A stretch of 64,000 bases of DNA, taken from contig VJWM01000117.1 of the NCBI GenBank assembly GCA_010909165.1, positions 832,501-896,500 on the forward strand. Reading direction: 5' to 3'. How positions within the stretch are numbered: position 1 is the stretch's first letter; every line of letters begins with the position of its first letter. The notes beneath the pieces were generated by a model, which saw only the letters and a program-made list of their open reading frames with translations, was not told where the DNA came from and searched no databases. Position numbers and translations under genes: made by a program. This document shows, in pieces, positions 20,310 through 30,379 of this stretch. Source of the stretch: Anthoceros angustus. Taxonomy: Eukaryota; Streptophyta; Anthocerotopsida; Anthocerotales; Anthocerotaceae.

Positions 20310-22830
20310 GAAACGACAGATAGCCGCATCAAAGTTCCAGCTCGGCCAAGTTCGACTGAAGGGAAAAATGTGTCATGCTCGGAGATGGATGTCTTCCGGC
20401 ACCGGTACCGGTACCGGTACCAGAACGGAAGGCATAGAAATCGAGGTGTTGCGCAACGACCGTGATATGCAAGTTACCATCTGGGATCTGGCTGGACAGG
20501 CTCAGTACCGAGCTCTGCAAGACTACCTCTTTCGGGGTACCCGAGGTATGCAACCGATTGAGTGCTGTTTTGACTGCCTGCGTAGCCCAACATCCAGCTC
20601 AACCGATTGTGAGGAAACAAACAGAAACTTCAAACTCTGTTCCAAAAGGAGCTGCCGAGTTTCCAGAAACTTGGTGGGGTTCAAGATAGGGGGGAATGAT
20701 TGGAAGCCATTCTTGCGTATTTGCGTGATGTGGGTAGTATCATCTGTTTCCAAGATATAGATGTTGTGGTGATAAATCCACACTGTATCAGTCACAATTT
20801 TTTAGGGCGACTCATTCAGCTTCTAACCAGAGCATGTCTCCCGTCTACTAGTAGTTTGTCGCATTCCTCAGATGGATTTGTTGCAAGGATGGATTTCTCA
20901 AAGGCACGCAAGCGGAGGGGATTGAAAGGCAACATCTGGTATCATTGATGACCACTCTCAAGTTATGCTACGAAGAGGATCGGACTCGACGTGTCGGATT
21001 CTTTGTTCTCCTCACCTTGGACGACGGTAATGGTAACGCTCTTCATGGGAGACGACAGTTGACCCGGAGAACTGATGATACAGCAAGCAATTACAACTAC
21101 CTCGGAAGGAGGTTACAGTGCCTTGACAAGACGAAGACGTTCCTTGGTCCAGGCTTTTTTCCTAGATTCCGAGTACGATAACTACCAACATGTCTTTGTT
21201 TTAATGGTATGTGTGTCTTCAACCTGTTTATTGACACTCTGGAGGTTTGCATATTGCAGGTCTGCCTCCGAAAGGACTTGTTTACTGGACGCCATGGCAT
21301 GCAACCTCATCAGTATTGTATCGAACGCAACCTCATCAACTTCTTGTGTGATGGTGTGGTTGTGTTTTTGGAAAGCAGTGGGGATATCGGAGAGGAAACC
21401 GGAGACATCGGTGACCATATTGATATTCTGGTGAGGTCATCCAAGAGCAGAGATGAAACTATCCAGTTTCTCAAGGAACATGTGGTTGCAAAGCTGAAAT
21501 CTTTTTGTGCTTCCCCTGAAGGCAGCCCGGGAATCGAGCTTGTGGAAGGAATTATCAGGACCGAGTGTGTCGAAAACCTCACACTCTGTATCTACCGGCA
21601 TAACCAGTCAGTGCTAATGCAGGATTTGCTCAGGCGTGGTTTTGCATACCAACAAGACTGTACAGGGGAGATTTTCTCCTCATTGGATGTGGCCGACTTC
21701 AGATGGTCGTGAACAGAATGTCCTGAAGCCTTTTTGGAGAATGCCTTTGAGGGAGTAAAGAGCTCTTAAGTGCTGGTGAAGTCTTGGATGTCTTGCAAAA
21801 GCGACGAATAGATCTCCTTCAAACCAATCTCCAACATAGATGCAGCTGCAGAGCAAGTGCTGCCTACAGAGAAAGTGGTGCGCGCACAACAAGACATTCC
21901 AGTTCAAAGGTCTTGGTTTGCCTACCTACGACGTACTATATCCCTCCCTGGAACTACTCACTCGGAGATGGCGGATCAACTGTTGGAAACCATCAACCAA
22001 GGGATAAGACGGTTGAAGCATAACGTGAAAATATGGTGGAGACAGAGGTGAAAGCAGTGGGAGTCAAAGTGGATAGAATTGGCGAGACTTTGCAACGTAT
22101 CCAACGTGAGATCAGCGATATGAAGACCTGGCAAGAAGATACTCTACAATTCTTGCTTTCTAAGATGCACTTTACTACCTTCATTGACAAGTTCTCCAAC
22201 TCACTTCCTCGGCTGTAACGAAAATTCATGAACCGACAAGAAATATTTAGGCTACACAATTGATGGCAGTTGTCCATGTGGGGATCAGCTTTGGGAGCTT
22301 GTGGACAAGGGGTCGGGCTTCCTTGATCCGGAGGCAGTGGGAACTGGCACGCTTCAGCCTATGTCTGGGGTCGAATGGGAACCGTGCTCTCTGTACGGAT
22401 GCTCTTCGTCTTCGCATGGCATAGGAATCTATCTAAACTGACATCAGTCGTGGTGGTGAGGAAATGTGTACGGAATTCAGGCAACATGTAGCCCGAATTC
22501 GACCTTTCCTGGAAGGCTCACTTGCTTCACCCACACGAATAGACTGCTTCTACCCTTTCTTCACCCATACGATTAGACTGCTTCAACCCTTCCTTCACCC
22601 ATGCACGATTCTGCAGGCATCGGTGAACTGCCTGGAGAAAGACAGTTGGAATGACAAGGCCAAACTCTATATATGGAGGATGCGAAGTGGAGGTGGATCA
22701 GGCCCTTAGCAATCAATGGAGCAAAGCTATTGCTCTTCCTGGCCAAGACTGGACTACATGCGACTGCCCTCCTCGGCACCCACCAAATACACAGGCACGC
22801 CTTCCAGCTGCCACAGACATTCGTAAGGCC
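20262..22830 (+). pseudogene. TORNADO1-like LRR-Roc-COR gene, copy A (no LRR)
   Basis: The copy starts at the Roc P-loop (AGKTTLRTTM) and lacks the whole LRR part. The G3 box WDLAGQAQYRALQDY is at about 20484-20528. About 415 bp of Roc, including the G4 motif, is then deleted, and the sequence jumps to PEVCNRLSA. The COR domain follows at 20700-21205 (VGSIICFQD), then a 53 nt intron at 21207-21259 and the post-COR block at 21260-21710 (GDHIDILVRSSKSRDE, VEGIIRTECVENLTLC). A coiled-coil linker lies at 22035-22150 and a diverged C-terminus at 22660-22830 (EDAKWRWIRPLA). Several frameshifts are present. Plant ROCO proteins of the TORNADO1 type act in organ patterning. This copy cannot be functional. 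Confidence 0.85.
22220..22650. other. unrecognised insert within ROCO copy A
   Basis: Sequence between the coiled-coil linker and the C-terminal block of copy A is not alignable by eye to other ROCO copies. It carries a short direct repeat (CTTCACCCATACGATTAGACTGCTTC-like) at about 22525-22590. No other feature seen. Confidence 0.45.
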
Positions 22831-24250
22831 CAATTAGGTCCAGAGCAGTGAAGCCCTGGAACACAGGGATGCCGATGCTTGCCACCTTCACACTGTCGCC
22901 CATCGCATTGCTCTTGGAACAGCTGCAGCCTGGATGGAAGTTGGGAAGAACTGAAATGGGATTTGAAAGGCGTGGAATGGAGTGGAATGGATAGCCCTGG
23001 TAGCCAGGCTATATGGCCACACGCCTGCCTGGGGGATGGATACTATAGCCTTATGCTTTGATGGAGTCACATCCTGACGAAGTCATATCCTTGCGAAGTC
23101 CCATCCCGAAGAAGCATCCCTGATTGACGTGTTCCAGAGAAGGACACAGGCAGGTGGCCCAGCCTTGCATTATTGCTGGACATTGACGAGTTCAGTCATC
23201 ACTGCGTACATCACAGCCCGCCAGTTCGCACTCTCTCGTTCCTTGCAAGTACTTGTCAGGCCAGTGCCAGCTTGCTTTCAAGCTCACCTGTTGTGGACGG
23301 CATCTCCGTCATGGGCGCAAGTCTGTGAATACCGAATTTTAAACTATGTTTTAGAAACGTGATGCTTTCTCCAGGGCACGCAAGAAAACGTGCATGATAT
23401 CGTCAACATGTGCCGGGCAATGACTCTTGATGCCTACCCAACCTTGACAAAGCTGTCATTCCTATGGCCCCTTGACAGTTTCTTATCACCTGTTCAAATC
23501 TTGCCCAGGTAGAGAAGACTTCAAACCACCTCAGCCTCCCACGTGAATGGAGCTTCCTTAGTGTCTTCCAGTGCCATCCCCGTACTGCCCGGTATGCTGC
23601 AGGTTAGTTATCATTAAGGAAGTAGACCTAATTGTTGGAAGCATTTTTGAACATTGACGTTAGGTTAGCTGAATGTTTGAAGACATGAGATTGGCAGTTC
23701 ATAAACGACGAGGGTAGAGGCATAGGGAGGTGTGTAGGATACTCTCTGCCCACATACACGATGACAACGACTAATTTCAAGCCGTATTACATCTTGAAAA
23801 GTAGAATGGTAATGGAAAATACCTTAGTTTTGTTTGATAATAATTTGGTAATAGGCTTGGTAATAGTTCGCATGGGCGATTTGTTAAGACATTGGATAGG
23901 GATAGATCCACAACAGGCAAGCCTAGATGAAAGGCTGTGTCAAGTGTTTTCCAAAACGAGCCACCGAGCAAGTAGAACCTAGAGACTAGGTGCTGGGAAG
24001 TGGAGGACTAGGTGCTGGGAGGAGAAGCAGAAGGAATTCCTCCTACCGTGTCCGGCAAGAAATCCTGATCGAGTCTTTGCAGACTTTTCAAACGAGCTCA
24101 ATGTGCGAAATGAAGCCCTGAGCAGGATCTCCTCCAGATGGGGCTTTCCCAGAGCAGGATCCCCTCCCCCTGTCACAAGTTTAGGGTTTATAATATACCA
24201 CAGTTGGACGACCCGAAGGCTTTCCCCCCTTTGTTGGCGCTGGCATCCTG
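22831..24250. other. intergenic, no recognised gene
   Basis: Short frames only. The segment at about 24040-24250 is a diverged copy of 27060-27300 (both contain TTTAGGGTTTAT followed by AGTTGGACGACC), so it is a dispersed repeat flanking the ROCO and caspase-like pieces. Confidence 0.5.
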
Positions 24251-24292
24251 GAGGAGTTTCTCAAGGAACATGTGATTGTAAAGTTGAAATCT

Positions 24293-24343
24293 TTTTGTGC
24301 TTCCCCTGACGGCAGTCGCACCACCGTCAGGAGAAGCACAAAA
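24293..24343. repeat. fold-back at the ROCO inversion junction
   Basis: Arms 24293-24312 (TTTTGTGCTTCCCCTGACGG) and 24324-24343 are reverse complements with one mismatch and an 11 nt centre. It marks the switch from the plus-strand to the minus-strand ROCO segment. Confidence 0.9.
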
Positions 24344-25305
24344 CGCTCTCAGTTCTGCAACGCTCTCAGGAGAAAATCGATTGTTTGGTCTTACTCGATT
24401 ACCCATACCAGACCTCATCAAAATATCAACACGATCATCGACGTCCCCTGTGTCCTCTCCAAATCCTGCAAATGCCGAAGTTAGGCTGCAACACACGACG
24501 TTTTAGTTGCTCCCGTCAGAAATTGCACCTTATGCAGTTGGAATCTGTCGGCCATTTGATCCCTTAGCAACGGCTGCAAAAGATTCTTCAGAGCAATCCA
24601 TGCCTCTTGCACGGGAGTGTTCTGGCTCGCAGCTGGTCAAAGGCCGCAGCGAGAGAAACCGGTCCATCCAAGCTGGTGGAAGGGTCGGGAACCGCATTCC
24701 CAATGCCGGCAGCCACATGTAGGCCAGCTTTCACTAGGAAAACCAAAACCTTGATACCTATGATTGCTATGGGCCTGATCCACTTCCACTTCGCATCCTC
24801 CAATGTCAAGTCGAATCCAGTTTGGCCCTGCACGATGGGATTCCCAAAGATGTTTTCGCACATGAAATGGAGCTTAGCCGCTTTGCCCACACGCACCCCT
24901 GCAATCAACCTCTGTGCTAGATCCACGTCTGCAGTGGTGATGTAGGGACGTCTGGGTATCTGACTGCTTTCTAATTCTGCAGAGAAATTCATAATCTCAT
25001 CCATCTTAGAAAGCAAGAATTGTTGAGTAGCTTCCTGCCCAGCCTTGATAGCGCTAATCTCATGTTGGATAAGTTGCAAAGTCTCGCCAATTCTATCCAC
25101 TTTGACTCCCACTGCTTTCACCTCTGTCTCCACCATTTTCACGTTCTGCTTCAAATCTCTTATCCCTTGATTGATGGTTTGCAACAGTTGCTCCCCCATC
25201 TCCGAGTGAGTTGTTCCAGGGAGGGATATAGTACCCACGCTGACAAACCGAGACGTTTGAACTGGTGCGTCTTGTTGTGCGAGCACCCTTTTCTCTGTAG
25301 GCAGG
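24324..25305 (-). pseudogene. inverted ROCO C-terminal segment
   Basis: The minus-strand frame at 24588-25286 encodes the coiled-coil linker (VETEVKAVGVKVDRIGETLQ), the conserved IPRRPYITTADVDLAQ block and the C-terminal helical region (GIKVLVFLVKAGLHVAAGIG). Further along the minus strand, 24324-24490 carries a second ROCO piece (GDVDDRVDILMRSG, LRAFCASPDGG). The C-terminal block matches the end of TORNADO1-type proteins. The frame is open for 232 codons, one of the better preserved pieces in the window. It lies inside copy B, in opposite orientation. Confidence 0.8.
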
Positions 25306-25577
25306 ACTTGGAGTTGAACTTATGGAAGGGATCATCAGGAGTGAGTGTGTAGAGAACCTCACACCCAGTATCAATCAGTTCTAACAGTTTGATGAAGTGC
25401 CTTCTTGAGAATCAGAAAAGCTTTCCAGGGCAGATTTCCTCCGGCTTGGATGTTCCCGATTATCAATGGTTCTGGCCAGCGAGGCCTGAAGCCCATCTAC
25501 CCAGTGCCTTTGAGGAAGCCAGGGACCTCTTCAGGATGTTTTGCAAGAGTGGCGGACAAGTCTATCCCTCCGTGTAA

Positions 25578-26047
25578 CAAGTGACCCTTTTATTGGAAGA
25601 AAACGTTACTCGCAGCAATCGCCTCAGTGCAGAAGCTACTATATGGTAACGAAAGCGTGGAAGCAGGCAATCGGAGCGGTTGCGCAATGACTGTAAGCAT
25701 GGAAGAAGACAGACCTGGAGGAGCGGTAGAGGGCGACGTGAAGCTCTTCTCCAGACCTTCAAAGTTTAAAACTGATGTTGTGGTGAACGATCCTAAGGAT
25801 CTCACAGCAGAAGCAGTTGTGGAGACGAAGCTTTCAGGGATGTCGAGAAAGGCACAAACTTTATCATAGCTTTGATGGAAGCCATCATTGAGGGCTCTCA
25901 AACGGAAGATGTGCTGAGCATTCTAGCAATCGTGATTGGCAAGATCACGAACATGGAGGGCGTGCACAAAACCGGAGCAGGATACGAGAAGAAATTCCTG
26001 TGTCCCGAGTTGCGGAGCACACTAACTAGAATGCTACACTGGTCTTA
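25578..26047 (+). pseudogene. caspase-like p10 region
   Basis: After an ORF start at 25627 of unknown character, the second half (about 25830-26047) reads FRDVEKGTNFIIALMEAI, then DVLSILAIVIGKITNMEG and EKKFLCPELRSTLTRMLHW before a stop. This order matches the p10 end of animal-type caspases: the KGxxFIxAL helix, the ILxxVNxxV helix and the KKQxPxxxSxLxxxLYF C-terminus. A frame break at about 25835 separates it from the upstream part. The p20 catalytic half is not contiguous here, but pieces of it lie at 26.5, 27.8, 36.6 and 48.0 kb. The fragment directly follows a ROCO end. Plants normally carry metacaspases, so the family call is by motif only. Confidence 0.6.
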
Positions 26048-26239
26048 ACCATTCCATGCTCCTCACATGCCTGGCCAGCGTAAGTAGGGTGCGGCCAGGG
26101 TCTACCGTAATTAACCAACCTGTAATGCCTTCAATCAAGTGTCAGATATCGTCTTCAGCGACACACTGTTGGTGCATCAAACTGCTTGTGATAGGGTCTT
26201 CTCACTTCTCCTTTTCTACGCATTCCTGTTTGGCAAAGA

Positions 26240-26800
26240 GAGACGTCTCACAGCGTCCTTGTTTGGATGAACAGATGATGGCTCATAAAGGCTATGGGTA
26301 GGGAGGGCAGAACGTGCGTGTTTGTACAGCTGCAGCGGTTGGTTTCAAGAAGCAAGTCCAGATTGGCGGTCTTCTGGTTCACTGATTTTACATCCTTTGT
26401 AGACCGCCAGGATGTATTTTTCATCTTCCCGACCAGGCAAAGCTGGGACAGGATGTCCTTCACTCAAATCGCGTCTGCAGCTCCTGCCTTCATGTCACAA
26501 ATGGCTTCTCTTCGACGTCTCAGCCCTGGACGGTTGTCGGTGCCTCGACAAGCATTAATGATAAAACATAAAACACCTTTGGCTTGTCTGCCGCAAAACT
26601 GTGTCCAGTGATGGACCCATCAGTGGAAACAGTTACATCTCTGGCAAACAAGCCAAAGGTGTTTGTCATTATTGCTTTCGAGATCGCTATCTCCATCCAA
26701 TACCGGTGCGGCAGCTCGAACCCTGTATCTCTTGACAAGTACGGCTGATAAATTTCACCAACCACAAATCTATCCTGTCCAGGCAGAAGAGTATACATCA
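26240..26800 (-). pseudogene. caspase-like p20 region
   Basis: On the minus strand the frame at 26520-26798 reads GFELPHR, then MTNTFGLFARDVTVSTDG, GHSFAADKPKVF. One frame away it gives FIINACRGTDNR, which resembles the caspase active-site line K-P-K-x-F-x-I-Q-A-C-R-G with Asn for Gln. The sequence continues towards 26250 with an unknown stretch shared with 28.3-28.5 kb (DILSQLCLVGKM). I cannot find the histidine motif SHG. This piece is in opposite orientation to the p10 fragment upstream. Confidence 0.55.
26543..26686. repeat. caspase-like palindrome, locus 1
   Basis: The left part (CCTCGACAAGCATTAATGAT … AACACCTTTGGCTTGT) and the right part (ACAAGCCAAAGGTGTT … ATTATTGCTTTCGAGATC) are imperfect reverse complements over ~70 nt around a centre near 26616. 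A 16 nt core pairs exactly. One arm carries the sequence for the NACRG motif. Confidence 0.8.
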
Positions 26801-27539
26801 GGGAGGATACATGGGGGCTCAGTTTCAGGGGCTCTTAAGACACCAGATTACGGTGACACCAGATCACGGTCAGACTGGGTTGGAAATAGATCTGCTGTCT
26901 GTTTTGGTTTGTGCAGTGAGCAGTGAGCAGTGAGCAGTGAGCGTGGGAGTTGGCAAGTCCTCGAAGGGAGTTACAGCCAGACATGGGTTCATTGGAACTC
27001 CAAGTCCATTGTAACTTGAGTCCTTGACCGGAGCTATGCAATGGCATCATGTGGAAATGAAGAGATACAAGAGGAATTCCTAAGGCGTCCTACCGTGTCC
27101 AGTAGGCAATCCCGTCTTCGACAAGCCGAACGTGCGGAGGAAGAGATCTTATCTAGAGCAGGACCCTTTCCACTGGGAGCCCTTAGCGGACGCCAGTCAC
27201 AAATTTAGGGTTTATTTTACCACAAGTTGGACGACCGGACTGGCTTTCCTCTACTACTTAGGTGGAATCGTGGACGCTGGCAACGCTTTCCATGCCAGTG
27301 GGTCTCGGAGGAGGAGCTTTTCCCGGTCTTGTGGGTTTCCAAGTCTGGTCACCCTCGGCACTCGCGCTTTGTGCCCTTCCCTGCGTCCGGAGCTAGGATG
27401 GCATGTGGTTGGTTAGACTGGCCGCCGGGCTTTTTGGGGATGCTGGGTATGAGCTGCTGCGCTGTTTTGCAACACACCTAGGTGTGCTCGTCTTTCCTGC
27501 TCGTACAACTTGCAATTGCTAGCAAGCTTCAAGGAGTGT
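26801..27539. other. intergenic, with a 7 bp microsatellite
   Basis: GTGAGCA repeats four times at about 26916-26943. 27060-27300 is a dispersed repeat shared with 24040-24250. No gene supported. Confidence 0.55.
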
Positions 27540-28250
27540 AGGACATAGTGTAATGCTCTTGAGACGTGTGCTTGAACATGCTGAAGAAGGGCAGCTGTAC
27601 GTAGAGTGAATGTTCCAGAGATGTAGAGAGCTTCCTCTTGACTGCAGCATTAGGGTTATCAGCCGTACTTGTGAAGAGATGCAGGGTTCGAGCTGCCGCA
27701 CATCGAGAAAGCGATCTCGAAAGAAATGATGACAAACACCTTTGTCGAAAGCAATGATGACAAACACCTTTGGCTTGTTTGCCAGAGATGTACATAACTG
27801 TTTCCACTGATGGGTCTATCACTGGACACAGTTTTGCGGCAGACAAGCCAAAGGTGTTTTGTTTTATCATTAATGCTTGTCGAGGCACCGACAACTGCCA
27901 AGGGCTAAGACGTCGAAGAAACGAAGCAATCTCGTCAGCAAGAGAGCTGGGAAGGTTCGACCCCTGCTTTCTGTGAGTGACTGTCTCGTCGTTTTCTCAA
28001 CCAGTCATGGGAGAAGTATGTTTCAGAGATGCCGAGAAAGGCACAAATTTATCCTCGCTTTGGTGGAAGCCATCGTTGAGGCCTCTCTAGTTGGCAGATT
28101 GTGGAGGACAGCGGCTCCAAGCTGATGTGTTTTGTAGCTGGCAGTTTGATTAGCACGTATGGGAAGTCCAGCAGCACGGTTGATGCACAGCCGGTGTTTG
28201 ACACTGTCATCGGAAAGCACTGATCGCAGGCTGCACCTGTGAAGCGCACA
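27540..28250 (+). pseudogene. caspase-like fragment fused to PPR fragment
   Basis: Plus-strand caspase-like sequence runs from about 27680. It has VSTDGSITGHSFAADKPKVF at 27795-27860, INACRGTDN at 27868-27894 and LVVFSTSHG near 27990-28015 (equivalent to the AYSTxPG strand of caspases). The p10 start KGTxFILALVEAIVE lies at about 28035-28085. It then passes without a boundary into a PPR repeat (VAGSLISTYGKSSST, VDAQPVFD) at 28130-28205. Frames change at least three times. The same caspase-PPR junction occurs, inverted, at 47.64-48.11 kb, so the fusion arose before that duplication. Confidence 0.6.
27745..27883. repeat. caspase-like palindrome, locus 2
   Basis: Imperfect inverted repeat with the exact core AACACCTTTGGCTTGT / ACAAGCCAAAGGTGTT and further pairing to GCAATGATGACAAA / TTATCATTAATGC. 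Just upstream, 24 bp (AATGATGACAAACACCTTTG) is tandemly duplicated. Confidence 0.8.
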
Positions 28251-28269
28251 AAAAGGGTGGTTTTTCAGG

Positions 28270-28640
28270 TGTTAGCTCGTGGAGGGTAGGAAGGAAAGAA
28301 CGTGTGAGTGGCAGGGCTGTAGGTGCTTGAGCTGCTCGAAGCAAGTCCAGATTTTCGGTCCTCTGCTTGAATGATTTCTAGATCTTTTGCACACTGTCAG
28401 GATGTGTGTGTTCCATCTTCCCGACCGGGCAAAGCTGGGAAAGGATGTCATCACTGAATGGCGTCTGAGGCCCTGCAGGATACACTAGACAACGCGGAAA
28501 ATCGCTCACGGCCATCTCCGATATCCAACTAACTGAGATTTTGCTTTCTTCGAAGGTGAGGAAGGGAAGGTGTGTTTCTATCCTTTCTATCCAGGGTGAT
28601 TTGGTTGTGGAGAGCGTCAGCAAATGCATAAAATTGTCAA
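28270..28640 (-). pseudogene. unknown repeated ORF fragment
   Basis: The minus-strand frame at 28378-28629 includes IERIETHLPFLTFEESKI, and DILSQLCPVGKM, which also occurs at 26.25-26.46 kb. It sits next to caspase-like pieces in both places and may belong to the same gene (for example a prodomain or linker), but no domain is recognised. Confidence 0.35.
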
Positions 28641-28720
28641 GCTCGAAGGGGCTGCAGCCTACACAGACAAGTGCATTTCCCTTGACACTTGAGCCTCCCT
28701 TGACACTTGAGCCACGTGCG

Positions 28721-28816
28721 CTTAGATCGGTACTTAGATGGGGTGCCTGAAGGGAGTGGATGCCCTTGGTGCAAATAGCTTAGGCACACCAAGGTACAAG
28801 TTGTTAAGTACCATGA
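28721..28816 (+). repeat. dispersed repeat, inverted copy at 49.98 kb
   Basis: CTTAGATCGGTACTTAGATG … GGAGTGGATGCCCTTGGTGC matches 49976-50070 in reverse complement with few differences. It has no coding potential and could be the end of a small mobile element. Confidence 0.75.
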
Positions 28817-28839
28817 CGGAAATCCAGTCTTTGGTGGAG

Positions 28840-29240
28840 TTAAATACAATTCTTCTTCTTCTTCCTGTGGGTCCTCTTGCTCACGGGACAGAGCAGAGCC
28901 GCGGACTCGCCTTCCTGCGCCACGAAGAACTGTTGCTGTAGCGGGATTGCAGCTCCACGAAGAATTGGCGAGGCAGGAGGGAGTTCACAGCAGGTCCCAC
29001 GTTGAAGTCGATGATGTGCGGCGACGTCAGGTCCTGGATCACCACGATGGTGCGCTGTCTGACTCCACAGGCTCCGCAGCGCCCCTGATGTGGCTGCAGG
29101 CTCGGTTGTCGTCACCACCCGCTGCGATGCTCCAGCTGCTTCCAGGCAGTCTGTTAAATAATACCTTGCGAGCATCGTCCAGACTGTCACACTTCCGAAA
29201 GCGTGGCTTTTGCAGAAAATAAATTGTGAGAGCAACAGCA
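28840..29240 (-). other. diverged segment, unassigned
   Basis: Part of 29060-29210 is related to 59680-59760 (TCCACAGGCTCCGCAGCG, CAGGCAGTCTGTTAA). Minus-strand frames include RTIVVIQDLTSPHIIDFNVG, which has protein-like composition, but I cannot assign it. Confidence 0.35.
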
Positions 29241-29651
29241 GCACCAACTTGCTCAATAGATTGCCGAACCCCACTGTGTAGAAACCATTAACCTGGTCAA
29301 ATATAGCAAGAGCATCTCCCTTGACACTTCAGCCACGTGTGCCATTGTGCAGCTGAAGGATTTTCTCACCTGGTCGACACATCCATGGCCTTCTGGAAAG
29401 GTGCAGGATTACCCGCAGATATTAACTTGACTATCGTCTGTGAATGCAGCGAAACGAGAGGTGCTCACATGAGCCATCAGAAGGTTGATTACTTAGCTTC
29501 ACCCAACCTCAACTTTTAAGTTTCCGTCTGTCCATGGGAAGTTTCTGCGTGGGGCCTATCTGGGCTGAAGGCCGCGGGATGTGGTGTGGCCTGGAGGAGC
29601 TCAGCACCTGGCTGGCTCATTCCATTCTAGCACTTCGCTGCAGAGCAGAGC

Positions 29652-29845
29652 ATGGCGGAAGAGCATGAGGCGGAGGATTGGCGCGCGCTGCCGGTTAAGC
29701 TGCAGCAGCTGCTGCTAGATCTGGGCCGGAATGCCGTGTCCCATCTACCCTTCCAGCTGATTGGAAGGGTAGATGGCGGCTACTGGCTGCAAAATGAAGA
29801 GTATGGCGGCTACTTCACTAGGCGAATCCGTGGTGATGAGGGAGG
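29652..29845 (+). pseudogene. ROCO N-terminus fragment C0
   Basis: Starts MAEEHEAEDWRALPVKLQQL, identical to the N-terminus of copies C and E. It breaks off after GDEG, where the sequence switches to the unknown gene X. The upstream ~130 bp also matches the upstream module of copies C and E. An internal fold-back (29741-29776) replaces sequence present in the other copies. Confidence 0.75.
29741..29776. repeat. fold-back in the ROCO N-terminus
   Basis: Perfect 15 bp arms CCATCTACCCTTCCA and TGGAAGGGTAGATGG around a 6 nt centre. Absent from copies C and E at the same place. Confidence 0.9.
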
Positions 29846-30213
29846 CGTCCAGATTGTCACACTTCCGACGCATGGCCACCAGACAGGAGCCGATAAACTA
29901 ATCATCATTCTCGGATATAGTTATGAACCATCGATGTCAAGGACGTCCATATTCAGCAACAACAACAGCAGCAACTTTGTGCAAGTCCACTGGAAATCTA
30001 CTGCAAAGGGTCCCTCCGACTGAATTTGGGAGAAAACAGTACTCATACCCTGCCATTCACTTGTGGAGAAACAGCATGGGTTATATCCGCAATATCATTG
30101 CACTTCCCTTCCCCATACGCCGACTTTGGAGAGCGTGTTGTTCCCTTTCACAGGCTGCCAGACCCTGATGAGCTTAGATTCATGAAAGATCATGTTATCG
30201 AAAATTACAAGTA
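29846..30213 (+). CDS. unknown gene X fragment
   Basis: Reads VTLPTHGHQTGADKL, then GYSYEPSMSRTSIFS and HVHW/QVHWK-type sequence. After frame changes it continues FPSPYADFGERV and RLPDPDELRFMKDHVIENYK before a stop at 30213. A second copy lies at 59.7-60.95 kb, and in both cases a ROCO copy follows ~300 bp downstream. I do not recognise the family. Conservation of the peptide between copies suggests a former coding exon. Confidence 0.45.
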
Positions 30214-30379
30214 AAGGGTTTCTAGGCTGGATCCAGTTTCCATGGACACCCAACCCAACCCAACCCAGCCCATCATTCATCACAGGGACCGTGCACGGAG
30301 CCGTTTCCCGTTCCGTTCCGGTGTCCCGATGATCTCATGACCGGACAAATTCCATTCCATTTACTTATTTTAGCATGTT

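Larger units (their letters stand above)
24252..25577 (+). pseudogene. ROCO copy B, split by an inverted piece
   Basis: Plus-strand post-COR sequence (FLKEHVIVKLKSFCASPDG) at 24255-24312 is continued, in gene order, by VELMEGIIRSECVENLTP at 25306-25380 and then SSGLDVPDYQWFW and a Phe/Arg-rich end at 25437-25577. These two halves are adjacent in the other copies. Here they are separated by ~990 bp of minus-strand ROCO sequence. The plus-strand part stops one base before the caspase-like fragment. Confidence 0.75.

Noticed and set aside
27540-28250. A genuine caspase-PPR fusion gene
   Set aside because: At least three frame changes are needed and the PPR part is a single repeat fragment. Duplication of the chimera shows shared history, not function.
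28840-29274. 144-residue minus-strand frame considered as a gene
   Set aside because: Peptide is low-complexity in parts. The more protein-like stretch (VVIQDLTSPHIIDFNVG) lies in another frame and matches no family I can name.
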